Shown piece by piece: positions 1 through 5,716 of a DNA stretch of 6,163 nucleotides. The DNA is from an uncultured Eubacterium sp. (lineage in GTDB: Bacteria > Bacillota > Clostridia > Lachnospirales > Lachnospiraceae), in assembly GCA_905236295.1 (NCBI GenBank), contig CAJOQF010000305.1:1-6163 (forward strand). The letters are read 5' to 3'. Under the pieces are notes generated by a model. The model ran no database searches, had not been told where the DNA came from, and saw only the letters and a program-made list of their open reading frames with translations. A program made the position numbers and the translations under genes. The first letter of the stretch is position 1, and each line of letters begins with the position of its first letter.

Positions 1-358
1 ACTCATCGAGCTCAATGATGATGCCGGAATTGAGGCGACAGTACTTGATATAGAAAAGAACGATCACAACCTTGAGATCGAAGAGCTTGAGGCAGCTCAG
101 GTTCCGAAGGCAATTCAGGATGTTGATTTTGCAGTTGTAAACGGAAACTATGCAATAGAGGCAGGACTTGGTGATCCGATAGCAGTCGAGGCAGCAGACT
201 CACTCGCAGCTGAGACATACGCAAACTATGTATGTGTAAGAGACGGCGAGGAGAACTCAGCTAAGTCACAGGCTTTAAAGGCTGCAATCCTCACAGAGAA
301 AGTTAAGAACTTTATCAATGAGAATTATTCAGGAGCAGTAGTGCCTGTATGGTCTTGA
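1..358 (+). CDS. metQ: MetQ/NlpA-family methionine ABC transporter substrate-binding lipoprotein, C-terminal part (5' end outside window)
   Basis: Reading from base 2, an open frame of 118 codons ends at TGA 356-358. The protein would be a lipid-anchored extracellular receptor that hands methionine (or a related amino acid) to a MetN/MetI importer. Family-typical stretches are visible: LEAAQVPKAIQDVDFAVVNG, then NYAIEAGL, DSLAAETYANYVCVR, and the C-terminal GAVVPV block that usually ends these proteins. The N-terminus, signal peptide and lipobox lie upstream of the window. The last residues (WS) depart from the usual aromatic/hydrophobic residue plus stop, and the stop lies inside the start of metI (349). 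This suggests the 3' end is a deletion junction that only just spares the receptor. The family call is firm; the bound ligand is inferred from the family and could be another amino acid. Confidence 0.88.
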   Translation, partial: LIELNDDAGIEATVLDIEKNDHNLEIEELEAAQVPKAIQDVDFAVVNGNYAIEAGLGDPIAVEAADSLAAETYANYVCVRDGEENSAKSQALKAAILTEKVKNFINENYSGAVVPVWS

Positions 359-954
359 TGTCAACCGCCTTCGCATATCTGATCGGAATACCCATGGGAA
401 TCATCCTGAATATAACGAGTCCTGTGGGAATCAGGCCGAACAGGGTTATAAACATCATAGTAGGTTTTATTACAAATATCATACGTTCGATCCCGTTTTT
501 GATCCTTCTTGTGGCAATTCTTCCGTTTACGAGAGCGATCGTTGGAACCACCATTGGTTCGACAGCGACGGTCGTACCTCTTGTTGTGGCAGCAGCCCCG
601 TTTGTGGCAAGAATGGTTGAATCCTCGCTTAAAGAGGTGGACACCGGAGTGATTGAGGCGGCAAAGGCGATGGGTTCTTCCACATGGCAGATCATCTGGA
701 AGGTATTGCTGGTGGAGGCGAGACCATCCCTTCTGATAGGAGGATTGATAGCATTTGCAACCATCCTCGGATACTCTGCAATGGCAGGATTTGTCGGTGG
801 CGGCGGACTCGGAGCTATCGCTGTAAACTACGGCTATTATCGCTACGATACGGAAGTAATGCTTGTGACAGTAGCTATCCTGGTAATAATAGTGCAGGTT
901 GTTCAGGAATTGGGAACTCATATCGTAACCAGGACCGACAAGAGAATTAACTAG
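349..954 (+). CDS. metI: MetI-family methionine ABC transporter permease, N-terminally truncated
   Basis: 201 codons encode the membrane subunit of a MetNIQ-type importer. The protein has about five hydrophobic segments and the family's recognisable blocks: NIIRSIPFLILL, PFTRAIVGT, AAPFVARMVE, and the EAA coupling loop (EAAKAMGSSTWQIIWKVLL) that docks on the ATPase subunit. GYSAMAGFVGGGGLG follows, then a polar C-terminus. MetI proteins are usually ~217-225 residues and begin with ~18 residues ending in a GxxETLxM-like helix. Here the homology starts abruptly at MVLMSTAFAYLIG, so the first half of membrane segment 1 is missing. ATG 349 lies inside the metQ end, and ATG 358 overlaps the metQ TGA (TGATG), so coupled translation is possible. 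AGGAG at 331-335 is too far (13 bases) to be a good ribosome site for 349. No metN is seen next to it. Function is doubtful because of the truncation. Confidence 0.85.
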   Translation: MVLMSTAFAYLIGIPMGIILNITSPVGIRPNRVINIIVGFITNIIRSIPFLILLVAILPFTRAIVGTTIGSTATVVPLVVAAAPFVARMVESSLKEVDTGVIEAAKAMGSSTWQIIWKVLLVEARPSLLIGGLIAFATILGYSAMAGFVGGGGLGAIAVNYGYYRYDTEVMLVTVAILVIIVQVVQELGTHIVTRTDKRIN

Positions 955-965
955 AGGAAACAGAC

Positions 966-1544
966 ATGAATTGGAAGAGTACATTAGAGACAAGGGAAGA
1001 ACTGCTTGATCATCACGCTGTAACACCGCATTTTTCTGCGGGTTTCGCCATAGGGGTGATAGCGGTTCACCTCATATATCCTAAGCTTCCGGGAAATGTG
1101 GCAAACGCCACCACATATCCGTTTCCGGTGTTGTACAAAGAAGTATTCTTTGAGATAGAGGATCTCTTTAACGGAAACAGCGAGATACGGGCTCAGGTGA
1201 TAGAAGCGGCGAAATATCTGGAAGAGCAGGGAGTTCGTGCGATAATCGGAGCCTGCGGATATTTTGCTCATTTTCAGGAGGATGTAAAAGAGGCGGTAGA
1301 CATACCGGTATTCTTATCAAGCCTGTGCCAGCTTCCGCTTATCAAAACCGGGATTTCACAAAAGAAAAGGATTTTAGTCCTCGCAGCCAGTGGAGATAAT
1401 ATAGATGATAATCTTCTGGGCAAAGTCGGGACAGATTCCGAGAGACTCCTTGTTACGGATATCGGACATCTGGAGAGCTTTGCGGGCATAAGGCATGGAA
1501 AAACAGAATTTGACAACAGGAGGCTTATGATTTCAACACAATGA
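966..1544 (+). CDS. aspartate/glutamate racemase-family protein, broken near its C-terminus
   Basis: 192 codons start at ATG 966, behind GAGG (954-957) that overlaps the metI stop; the tight spacing implies one operon with metI. The protein resembles the Asp/Glu/hydantoin racemase superfamily, cofactor-independent enzymes that invert amino acids with two cysteines. Seen are PKLPGNVANATTYPFPV near residues 39-55, the first catalytic cysteine in IGACGYFAHF (C97), and VFLSSLCQLPLI (115-126). The expected late block with the second cysteine (typically LECSDLPPY-like) is absent. After HGKTEFDNRRL (178-187) the frame runs into a stop, while the family's true C-terminus continues in another frame at 1520-1597. 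I read this as an internal deletion of roughly 30-40 codons with a frameshift, leaving a probably inactive enzyme. The substrate is unknown; a role in handling D-amino acids brought in by the Met-type transporter is only inference from context. Confidence 0.75.
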   Translation: MNWKSTLETREELLDHHAVTPHFSAGFAIGVIAVHLIYPKLPGNVANATTYPFPVLYKEVFFEIEDLFNGNSEIRAQVIEAAKYLEEQGVRAIIGACGYFAHFQEDVKEAVDIPVFLSSLCQLPLIKTGISQKKRILVLAASGDNIDDNLLGKVGTDSERLLVTDIGHLESFAGIRHGKTEFDNRRLMISTQ

Positions 1545-1597
1545 TAGACCTGGTATATCACTCGGTTGTGCAAAAGACCTATTTCGGATATTTATAA
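1520..1597 (+). pseudogene. Frame-shifted C-terminal remnant of the racemase-family gene
   Basis: Read from 1520, the second forward frame gives EAYDFNTMIDLVYHSVVQ and then KTYFGYL before TAA 1595-1597. This matches the usual end of this racemase family (PVFDF-x-TMIxxVYxAVVxKxxxGF-like), but it is out of frame with the upstream 966-1544 reading frame. It has no start codon or ribosome site of its own. The overlap with the upstream frame at GGCTT (1522-1526) marks the likely scar. It is evidence that the gene was once full length. Confidence 0.72.
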
Positions 1598-1682
1598 AAT
1601 AGTCCTTGACCCGGGAGGCGGCAGGCAAAGCTCTTGACACAGACCGCATACTGCTGCAGGAAGTCTGATTTTCATTCTATAC

Positions 1683-1711
1683 TTGAAAATATAAAATTTA
1701 AGGTATATAAT
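1683..1711 (+). promoter_or_regulatory. Probable sigma-A promoter for copA
   Basis: TTGAAA (1683-1688) and TATAAT (1706-1711) are separated by exactly 17 bases, with an A/T-rich spacer. This is a near-perfect housekeeping promoter, 70 bases upstream of the copA ATG, with transcription expected to begin around 1718. The 1598-1682 stretch ahead of it shows no convincing gene. Confidence 0.72.
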
Positions 1712-1718
1712 ATAGTTT

Positions 1719-1730
1719 GTTAACGCTAAC
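1719..1730 (+). promoter_or_regulatory. Possible operator: GTTA-ACGC-TAAC dyad at the copA start point
   Basis: An inverted repeat GTTA/TAAC with a 4-base centre sits just after the -10 box, over the expected transcription start, where a repressor would block initiation. It resembles neither the CopY box (TACAnnTGTA) nor a classic GC-rich CsoR site. The TTA...TAA arms loosely recall DtxR/MntR-type boxes, but the regulator cannot be named from sequence alone. Confidence 0.35.
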
Positions 1731-1731
1731 T

Positions 1732-1761
1732 GGAGGGAGCTTCATCTAAGAGGCTCTCTTT
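1732..1761 (+). promoter_or_regulatory. Leader hairpin with trailing T-run ahead of copA
   Basis: GGAGGGAGC (1732-1740) can pair with GCTCTCTTT (1753-1761), giving 9 pairs of which three are G-U, with a 12-base loop and a following T. It lies wholly in the expected 5' leader of copA. It could be an attenuator-like or mRNA-stabilising element. It leaves the copA ribosome site (AAAGG at 1771-1775) free. No known riboswitch is recognised. Confidence 0.35.
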
Positions 1762-1781
1762 TATGATATGAAAGGAAATAT

Positions 1782-4304
1782 ATGCGACAGTATTCAGTTA
1801 CGGGAATGAGTTGTGCCGCGTGTGTGGCACGGGTCGAGAAAGCTGTATCGCAGGTTCCCGGCGTAGATTCATGTTCAGTGAGTCTGCTGACGAACTCTAT
1901 GGGAATTGAGGGGACGGCTTCCGACATTGACATTACTCGCGCAGTCGAAAAGGCAGGGTATGGCGCGAAGGTAAAGGGTGCGGCTTCGGAGGGCACCGTA
2001 TCACAGACGGCGGATGAGGATGCGCTTGCCGACAAGGAAACCCCTGTTTTGAAAAAGAGGCTCATAGCCTCAATTATTATTCTTATACCGCTTATGTATC
2101 TGTCCATGGGACATATGCTCTGGGATTGGCCGCTTCCGCATTTCTTTGATGACAACCACATTGCGATGGGGCTTGTGCAGCTGATTTTGACGGGACTTAT
2201 AATGGTCATCAATCAGAAATTTTTCATCAGCGGATTTAAGAGCCTTATAAACAGAGCACCAAATATGGACGCGCTTGTGGCGCTCGGTTCATCGGCATCA
2301 TTTCTCTGGAGCCTATATGTACTCTTTGCGATGACAAGGGCTTCGGTGGACGGAAACAACGAGGCTGTCATGTCCTATATGATGGACTTTTATTTTGAGT
2401 CGGCGGCAATGATCCTGACTCTTATAACTGTTGGAAAGATGCTCGAGGCGAGGTCTAAAGGGCGAACGACCGATGCGCTTAAAGGGCTTATGCGACTTGC
2501 GCCGAAAACCGCAACGATCGAAAAAGACGGAGTCGAGACCACGATCCCCATATCGCAGGTAAAGACCGGAGATATCTTTGTGGTCCGTCCGGGTGAAAAC
2601 ATTCCGGTGGACGGAGTGGTGATAGACGGAAACAGCACTGTCAATGAATCGATGCTTACCGGCGAGAGCATTCCGGTAGATAAGATGGAGGGTGATGATG
2701 TATCGGCGGCGACGACCAACGAGTCGGGCTTTATCAGATGCCGTGCGACCAGAGTCGGCGAGGATACAACGCTCTCACAGATCATTCGCATGGTCAGCGA
2801 TGCGGCAGCCACCAAGGCGCCGATCGCAAAGATCGCAGACAGGGTTTCGGGAGTTTTTGTTCCCACAGTTATTCTGATCGCGATCGCGACATTCGTGATC
2901 TGGATGCTGATTGGCGTTCCTGTGGGTACGGCGCTTACGAGAGCCGTAGCAGTCCTTGTTATCAGCTGTCCGTGTGCGCTTGGACTTGCGACTCCGGTTG
3001 CGATAATGGTTGGAAGCGGAATGGGTGCCAAGAACGGTATTCTGTTTAAAACTGCGGTTTCGTTGGAAGAAACCGGAAAAGCAGGGATTGTGGTCTTGGA
3101 CAAGACCGGCACGATAACGGCAGGTGAACCACAGGTTACGGATGTTTTGCCGTTTGGTGATCATACTGATGAAACCCTTATGACGCTTGCGCTCGCTCTA
3201 GAGAGCAAAAGCGAGCATCCGCTTGCAAAGGCTATACTAAAAAAAGCTGGTGAGGATGGGCTGAAAGCTGATGAGGTGTCAGATTTCAAAGCGCTTCCGG
3301 GAAACGGACTTACTGCGATTTACGATGGAAAGGCTATATCTGGAGGAAACCTTTCATTCATCCGCTCGACGGTTTCTGTTGCCGATGATATAATCGAAAG
3401 GGCAGACAGTCTCTCGGAGGAGGGAAAGACACCGCTGTTCTTTGCGATGGATGGAACTCTCGCCGGAATCATTGCGGTTGCGGATGTGATAAAAGAGGAC
3501 AGTCCTCAGGCGATACAGGAACTCAAAGATCTGGGGCTTCATGTGGTCATGCTTACCGGAGACAACGAGCGAACAGCCAGAGCTATAGGAGCAAAGGCGG
3601 GAGTTGACGAGGTCATCGCAGGAGTTCTCCCGGATGGAAAAGAAAAACAGGTTCGCGCTCTACAGGAGAAAGGCAAGACCATCATGGTGGGCGATGGCAT
3701 CAACGATGCGCCCGCGCTTACCAGAGCAGATATAGGGATAGCTATCGGAGCCGGAGCGGATGTTGCTATAGACGCAGCGGATATCGTTCTTATGAAGAGC
3801 AGACTTTTAGATGTACCGGCAGCGATAAGACTCAGCAGGCGGACGCTTAGAAACATTCACCAGAATCTTTTCTGGGCATTTATATACAACGTGATCGGCA
3901 TTCCGCTCGCAGCAGGAGTGTTTATCTCGATTCTCGGATGGCAGCTGAATCCGATGTTTGCGGCTGCGGCAATGAGCCTTTCAAGTTTCTGCGTAGTTAC
4001 AAATGCATTGCGACTTAATTTATTCAATATATACGGAAAGAACAAAAAGGAGGAAAAAACAATGAGTACAGTAGAGGAAGTAAAAGCACAGAACCAGAAG
4101 ACACTTTCTATCGAGGGAATGATGTGTCAACACTGCGAAAAGCGTGTAAAGAAGGCGCTTGAGGCGATAGACGGAGTTGAGGAAGCACTCGTAAGCCACG
4201 AGAAAGATCAGGCGATCGTCCATCTCAACAAGGAGGTCTCGGATGAGGTTCTCACAAATGCAGTCGAGGCTGAGGACTACAAGGTGACGGGTATTGCCGG
4301 CTAG
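1782..4304 (+). CDS. copA: Cu(I)-exporting P1B-type ATPase with N- and C-terminal heavy-metal-associated domains
   Basis: The 840-residue membrane pump would expel cytosolic Cu(I), or Ag(I), using ATP. An N-terminal metal-binding domain carries GMSCAAC (C11, C14). Eight membrane segments follow in the usual P1B order. The actuator loop has TGES (293-296). Membrane segment 6 has the metal-binding CPC (C396, C398). The phosphorylation site is DKTGT (D440). The nucleotide-binding domain has SEHP (H479), TGDN (592-595) and GDGINDAP (637-644). Segment 7 YN (702-703) and segment 8 MSLSS (731-735) complete the Cu(I)-type (P1B-1) signature. A second metal-binding domain with GMMCQHC (C782, C785) is attached at the C-terminus after a charged linker. 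Usual CopA proteins end near residue 750, so ~80 residues are extra. The start at ATG 1782 is backed by AAAGG at 1771-1775. The gene has its own promoter, dyad and hairpin upstream. Family and metal class are well supported. Confidence 0.95.
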   Translation: MRQYSVTGMSCAACVARVEKAVSQVPGVDSCSVSLLTNSMGIEGTASDIDITRAVEKAGYGAKVKGAASEGTVSQTADEDALADKETPVLKKRLIASIIILIPLMYLSMGHMLWDWPLPHFFDDNHIAMGLVQLILTGLIMVINQKFFISGFKSLINRAPNMDALVALGSSASFLWSLYVLFAMTRASVDGNNEAVMSYMMDFYFESAAMILTLITVGKMLEARSKGRTTDALKGLMRLAPKTATIEKDGVETTIPISQVKTGDIFVVRPGENIPVDGVVIDGNSTVNESMLTGESIPVDKMEGDDVSAATTNESGFIRCRATRVGEDTTLSQIIRMVSDAAATKAPIAKIADRVSGVFVPTVILIAIATFVIWMLIGVPVGTALTRAVAVLVISCPCALGLATPVAIMVGSGMGAKNGILFKTAVSLEETGKAGIVVLDKTGTITAGEPQVTDVLPFGDHTDETLMTLALALESKSEHPLAKAILKKAGEDGLKADEVSDFKALPGNGLTAIYDGKAISGGNLSFIRSTVSVADDIIERADSLSEEGKTPLFFAMDGTLAGIIAVADVIKEDSPQAIQELKDLGLHVVMLTGDNERTARAIGAKAGVDEVIAGVLPDGKEKQVRALQEKGKTIMVGDGINDAPALTRADIGIAIGAGADVAIDAADIVLMKSRLLDVPAAIRLSRRTLRNIHQNLFWAFIYNVIGIPLAAGVFISILGWQLNPMFAAAAMSLSSFCVVTNALRLNLFNIYGKNKKEEKTMSTVEEVKAQNQKTLSIEGMMCQHCEKRVKKALEAIDGVEEALVSHEKDQAIVHLNKEVSDEVLTNAVEAEDYKVTGIAG
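4047..4064 (+). promoter_or_regulatory. Internal Shine-Dalgarno and ATG within copA
   Basis: AAGGAGG (4047-4053) is followed by an 8-base A-rich spacer and ATG 4062-4064, in frame with copA at codon 761. This is a stronger ribosome site than that of copA itself and lies exactly at the domain boundary. Read as protein, it is the linker KEEKTM. Confidence 0.7.
4062..4304 (+). CDS. CopZ-like copper chaperone domain, possible internal translation product of copA
   Basis: Starting at the internal ATG, 80 codons encode a complete small heavy-metal-associated domain with [20 protein letters not shown] (metal ligands at residues 22 and 25 of the short product). It ends in [10 protein letters not shown], and the size matches free CopZ chaperones that pass Cu(I) to CopA. 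It shares its frame and stop codon with copA, so it is made as the C-terminal domain in any case. The strong internal ribosome site suggests it is also made separately. The likely history is a copA-copZ gene pair that lost the copA stop while the copZ start was kept. Separate expression is inference. Confidence 0.55.
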   Translation: MSTVEEVKAQNQKTLSIEGMMCQHCEKRVKKALEAIDGVEEALVSHEKDQAIVHLNKEVSDEVLTNAVEAEDYKVTGIAG

Positions 4305-4309
4305 TTTGC

Positions 4310-4338
4310 TTGACGAAGAAACCAAAAACCAGTAAAAT
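4310..4338 (+). promoter_or_regulatory. Probable promoter for the ATPase gene at 4434
   Basis: TTGACG (4310-4315) and TAAAAT (4333-4338) are 17 bases apart, each one mismatch from consensus. The promoter starts five bases after the copA stop codon. Initiation is expected near 4345, giving a ~90-base leader that is almost entirely repeat array. The first repeat copy (4328-4336) overlaps the -10 box. Confidence 0.62.
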
Positions 4339-4423
4339 TATTCCGAACCAGTAAAGAGTAGTAAAAGAGATTAAAACCAGTAAAGACCAGTAAAAACGTT
4401 ACAAACCAGTAAAGAGTAGTAAA
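4328..4423 (+). repeat. Phased direct-repeat array (seven 9-bp units, 19/10 spacing)
   Basis: ACCAGTAAA occurs at 4328, 4347, 4376, 4386 and 4405. The variant AGTAGTAAA occurs at 4357 and 4415. Start-to-start distances are 19, 10, 19, 10, 19 and 10, so there are three pairs in a 29-bp higher-order period plus one leading copy. All units point the same way, and the sequence between pairs is not conserved. The array spans the -10 box, the leader and the edge of the ribosome site of the next gene; the last unit runs into GGAG. It is not protein-coding in any convincing frame. It looks like a multi-copy binding site on DNA or mRNA, with an unknown partner. Confidence 0.85.
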
Positions 4424-4433
4424 GGAGACCGCC

Positions 4434-5471
4434 GTGCGACAAAACCCATATTCATTGTTGTTTGGCAAAGAACCCAAACAGATAATTTCACGATTACCGG
4501 ATCTGATGTCAGTGGTTGAGTCTTTTGCGATTGATGAACCATCCCAGCAGATATATATGATTACCGGTGTTCGTGGATGTGGAAAGACAGTTTTTATGTC
4601 CGAAATTGCAAAAGAGTTGCGCATGAGAAATGATTGGATTGTTGTTGAACTCAATTCAGAGCGCAATCTCCTTGTGGATCTAGCTGAGAAGTTAAACAGT
4701 GATAGTGTCCTTGCACAAATATTTCGCCAGGCAAAAATCAACCTGTCTTTCCTGGGGATAGGCGTCGAAATAAATGGCGTTGAACCCATTACAAATATTG
4801 AGGTAGCACTTGAAAAAATGTTTCAGAATCTAAAAAAACGAAACAAGCGTGTGCTTATTACTATAGATGAAGTTGTCAGTAATTCTTTTGTTCGTGAGTT
4901 TGCGCATTCATTTCAAATGTTTGTAAGAAATGATCTGCCGGTGTTCCTTTTGATGACAGGGCTTTATGATAATATAAATGTTATTCAAAATGAAAAAAGC
5001 CTGACTTTTCTTTATCGGGCACCAAAGATAGAGCTTAAACCATTGAGTGTTCGATCTATCGCAGACAACTACAGATCGAACTTTAATCTGGACAAAGATT
5101 CCTCTAGGTTAATGGCTGAAATGACAGGCGGATATTCATTCGCTTTTCAGGTGCTTGGTTATTTCACATGGGAAAAGAACGGAGATTTCAAGGCGGCAGA
5201 GGATGAATACAGGAATTATCTAACGGATTATTCCTATGATAAAATATGGGCTGAATTATCTCCGACAGATCAAAAAGTGGCTTATGGTGTGGCACTTTCT
5301 TCGACCGGGAAGATTTCGGAAATAAGAACTACTCTTGAACTTGATACAAACCATTTTAACCCATATCGTAAACGTTTGATTAAAAAAGGTATTTTAAATG
5401 GAGAACAATATGGGTATGTCAAATTTGTGTTGCCTTTCTTTAAAGAGTTTGTTTTAGAGAACTATAATTGA
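4434..5471 (+). CDS. ATP-binding protein (AAA/archaeal-ATPase-like) with C-terminal winged-helix-like region, function unknown
   Basis: 345 codons start at GTG 4434, six bases after GGAG (4424-4427), which is fused to the last repeat of the leader array. The N-terminus NPYSLLFGKEP resembles a broad family of single-domain ATPases beginning NPF-x-SFG-like. Walker A is GVRGCGKT (45-52). Walker B is VLITIDEV with D145 and E146. A sensor-like LLMTGLYDN (~residues 169-177) follows, then the APKIELKPLS block often seen in ATPase_2-type (PF01637-like) proteins. The end, FNPYRKRLIKKGIL and then YGYVKFVLPFFKEFV, looks like a winged helix. There is no signal peptide or membrane segment. Base composition is more AT-rich than copA, hinting at a separate origin. 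Its stop overlaps the next open frame (TTGA). The partner, DNA or protein, is unknown. Confidence 0.8.
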   Translation: MRQNPYSLLFGKEPKQIISRLPDLMSVVESFAIDEPSQQIYMITGVRGCGKTVFMSEIAKELRMRNDWIVVELNSERNLLVDLAEKLNSDSVLAQIFRQAKINLSFLGIGVEINGVEPITNIEVALEKMFQNLKKRNKRVLITIDEVVSNSFVREFAHSFQMFVRNDLPVFLLMTGLYDNINVIQNEKSLTFLYRAPKIELKPLSVRSIADNYRSNFNLDKDSSRLMAEMTGGYSFAFQVLGYFTWEKNGDFKAAEDEYRNYLTDYSYDKIWAELSPTDQKVAYGVALSSTGKISEIRTTLELDTNHFNPYRKRLIKKGILNGEQYGYVKFVLPFFKEFVLENYN

Positions 5472-5716
5472 GGATTCAAAGAAAAAATCTTGGATACACA
5501 CAAAAATTTCTCTCAGAGTTTAGTGGTTTTTCGGTGAGTTTTATTTCAGATATAGAAAACGGTAAGTCTACGGCAGAGATTGGTAAGGTAATGGAATTGG
5601 CTAGTTTGCTGTTCCTTGACAAACGTGGGGAAAATGTTATTATACCACCAAACGGTGCGGAGTTTACCGATACTTTAACATGGATCAAACACTTTCAAGA
5701 AGGTATAGAGGAGAGA
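5468..5716 (+). CDS. HipB/XRE-like helix-turn-helix segment, TTG start or decayed, open into the next gene
   Basis: The frame opens at TTG 5468, overlapping the upstream TGA by four bases (TTGA), after TAA 5465-5467. It encodes RIQRKNLGYTQKFLSEFSG and then FSVSFISDIENGKSTAEIGK, a clear Cro/C1-type DNA-binding domain of the HipB subgroup (TQ...L...SG...SFIS-x-IENGK-x-TAEIGKV). The usual first helix is ~8 residues longer, so the N-terminus is short. No strong ribosome site precedes the TTG; coupling to the upstream ATPase is the plausible route. There is no stop before the ATG at 5717, and the frame is the same, so translation would give an HTH-ATPase fusion. Alternatively this is a degraded antitoxin-like gene that no longer starts properly. 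Domain identity is good; gene status is uncertain. Confidence 0.55.
5616..5643 (+). promoter_or_regulatory. Possible promoter for the AAA-ATPase-like gene inside the HTH segment
   Basis: A perfect TTGACA (5616-5621) and TATTAT (5638-5643, one mismatch) are 16 bases apart. Initiation near 5650 would give a ~65-base leader to ATG 5717. It lies within the HTH reading frame, so it either marks a separate transcription unit or is a chance match in AT-rich DNA. Confidence 0.45.

Noticed and set aside
361..1026. Long reverse-strand open frame opposite metI and the racemase start
   Set aside because: It is cysteine-, serine- and arginine-rich without recognisable motifs and lies opposite a clearly recognised metI; it is an antisense shadow.
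1603..1668. Short open stretch (SLTREAAGKALDTDRILLQ) between the racemase remnant and the copA promoter
   Set aside because: It could be the tail of a lost gene, but at 21 codons with no start, ribosome site or recognisable family it cannot be supported.
1732..1765. Intrinsic terminator of the upstream operon
   Set aside because: The hairpin lies downstream of the copA promoter, has three G-U pairs and only a short T-run; a leader element fits better.
2390..3112. 240-codon reverse-strand open frame opposite the copA core
   Set aside because: It mirrors highly constrained copA codons, has no family resemblance and no supporting ribosome site that I could identify.
4020..4075. Programmed frameshift in copA as in E. 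coli
   Set aside because: The pump and C-terminal domain are in the same frame with no stop between them, so no frameshift is needed; internal initiation is the simpler route to a short product.
4328..4423. CRISPR-like interpretation of the repeats
   Set aside because: Units are only 9 bp with 1- and 10-bp gaps, far too short for repeats and spacers; no cas genes are seen.
4301..4789. Reverse-strand open frame opposite the repeat array and the ATPase start
   Set aside because: It lies opposite the Walker A region of a recognised ATPase gene, and its predicted protein has no recognisable motif.
5476..5688. Reverse-strand 70-codon frame across the HTH segment
   Set aside because: The + strand encodes a clear HipB-like HTH here; the reverse frame has no recognisable features.
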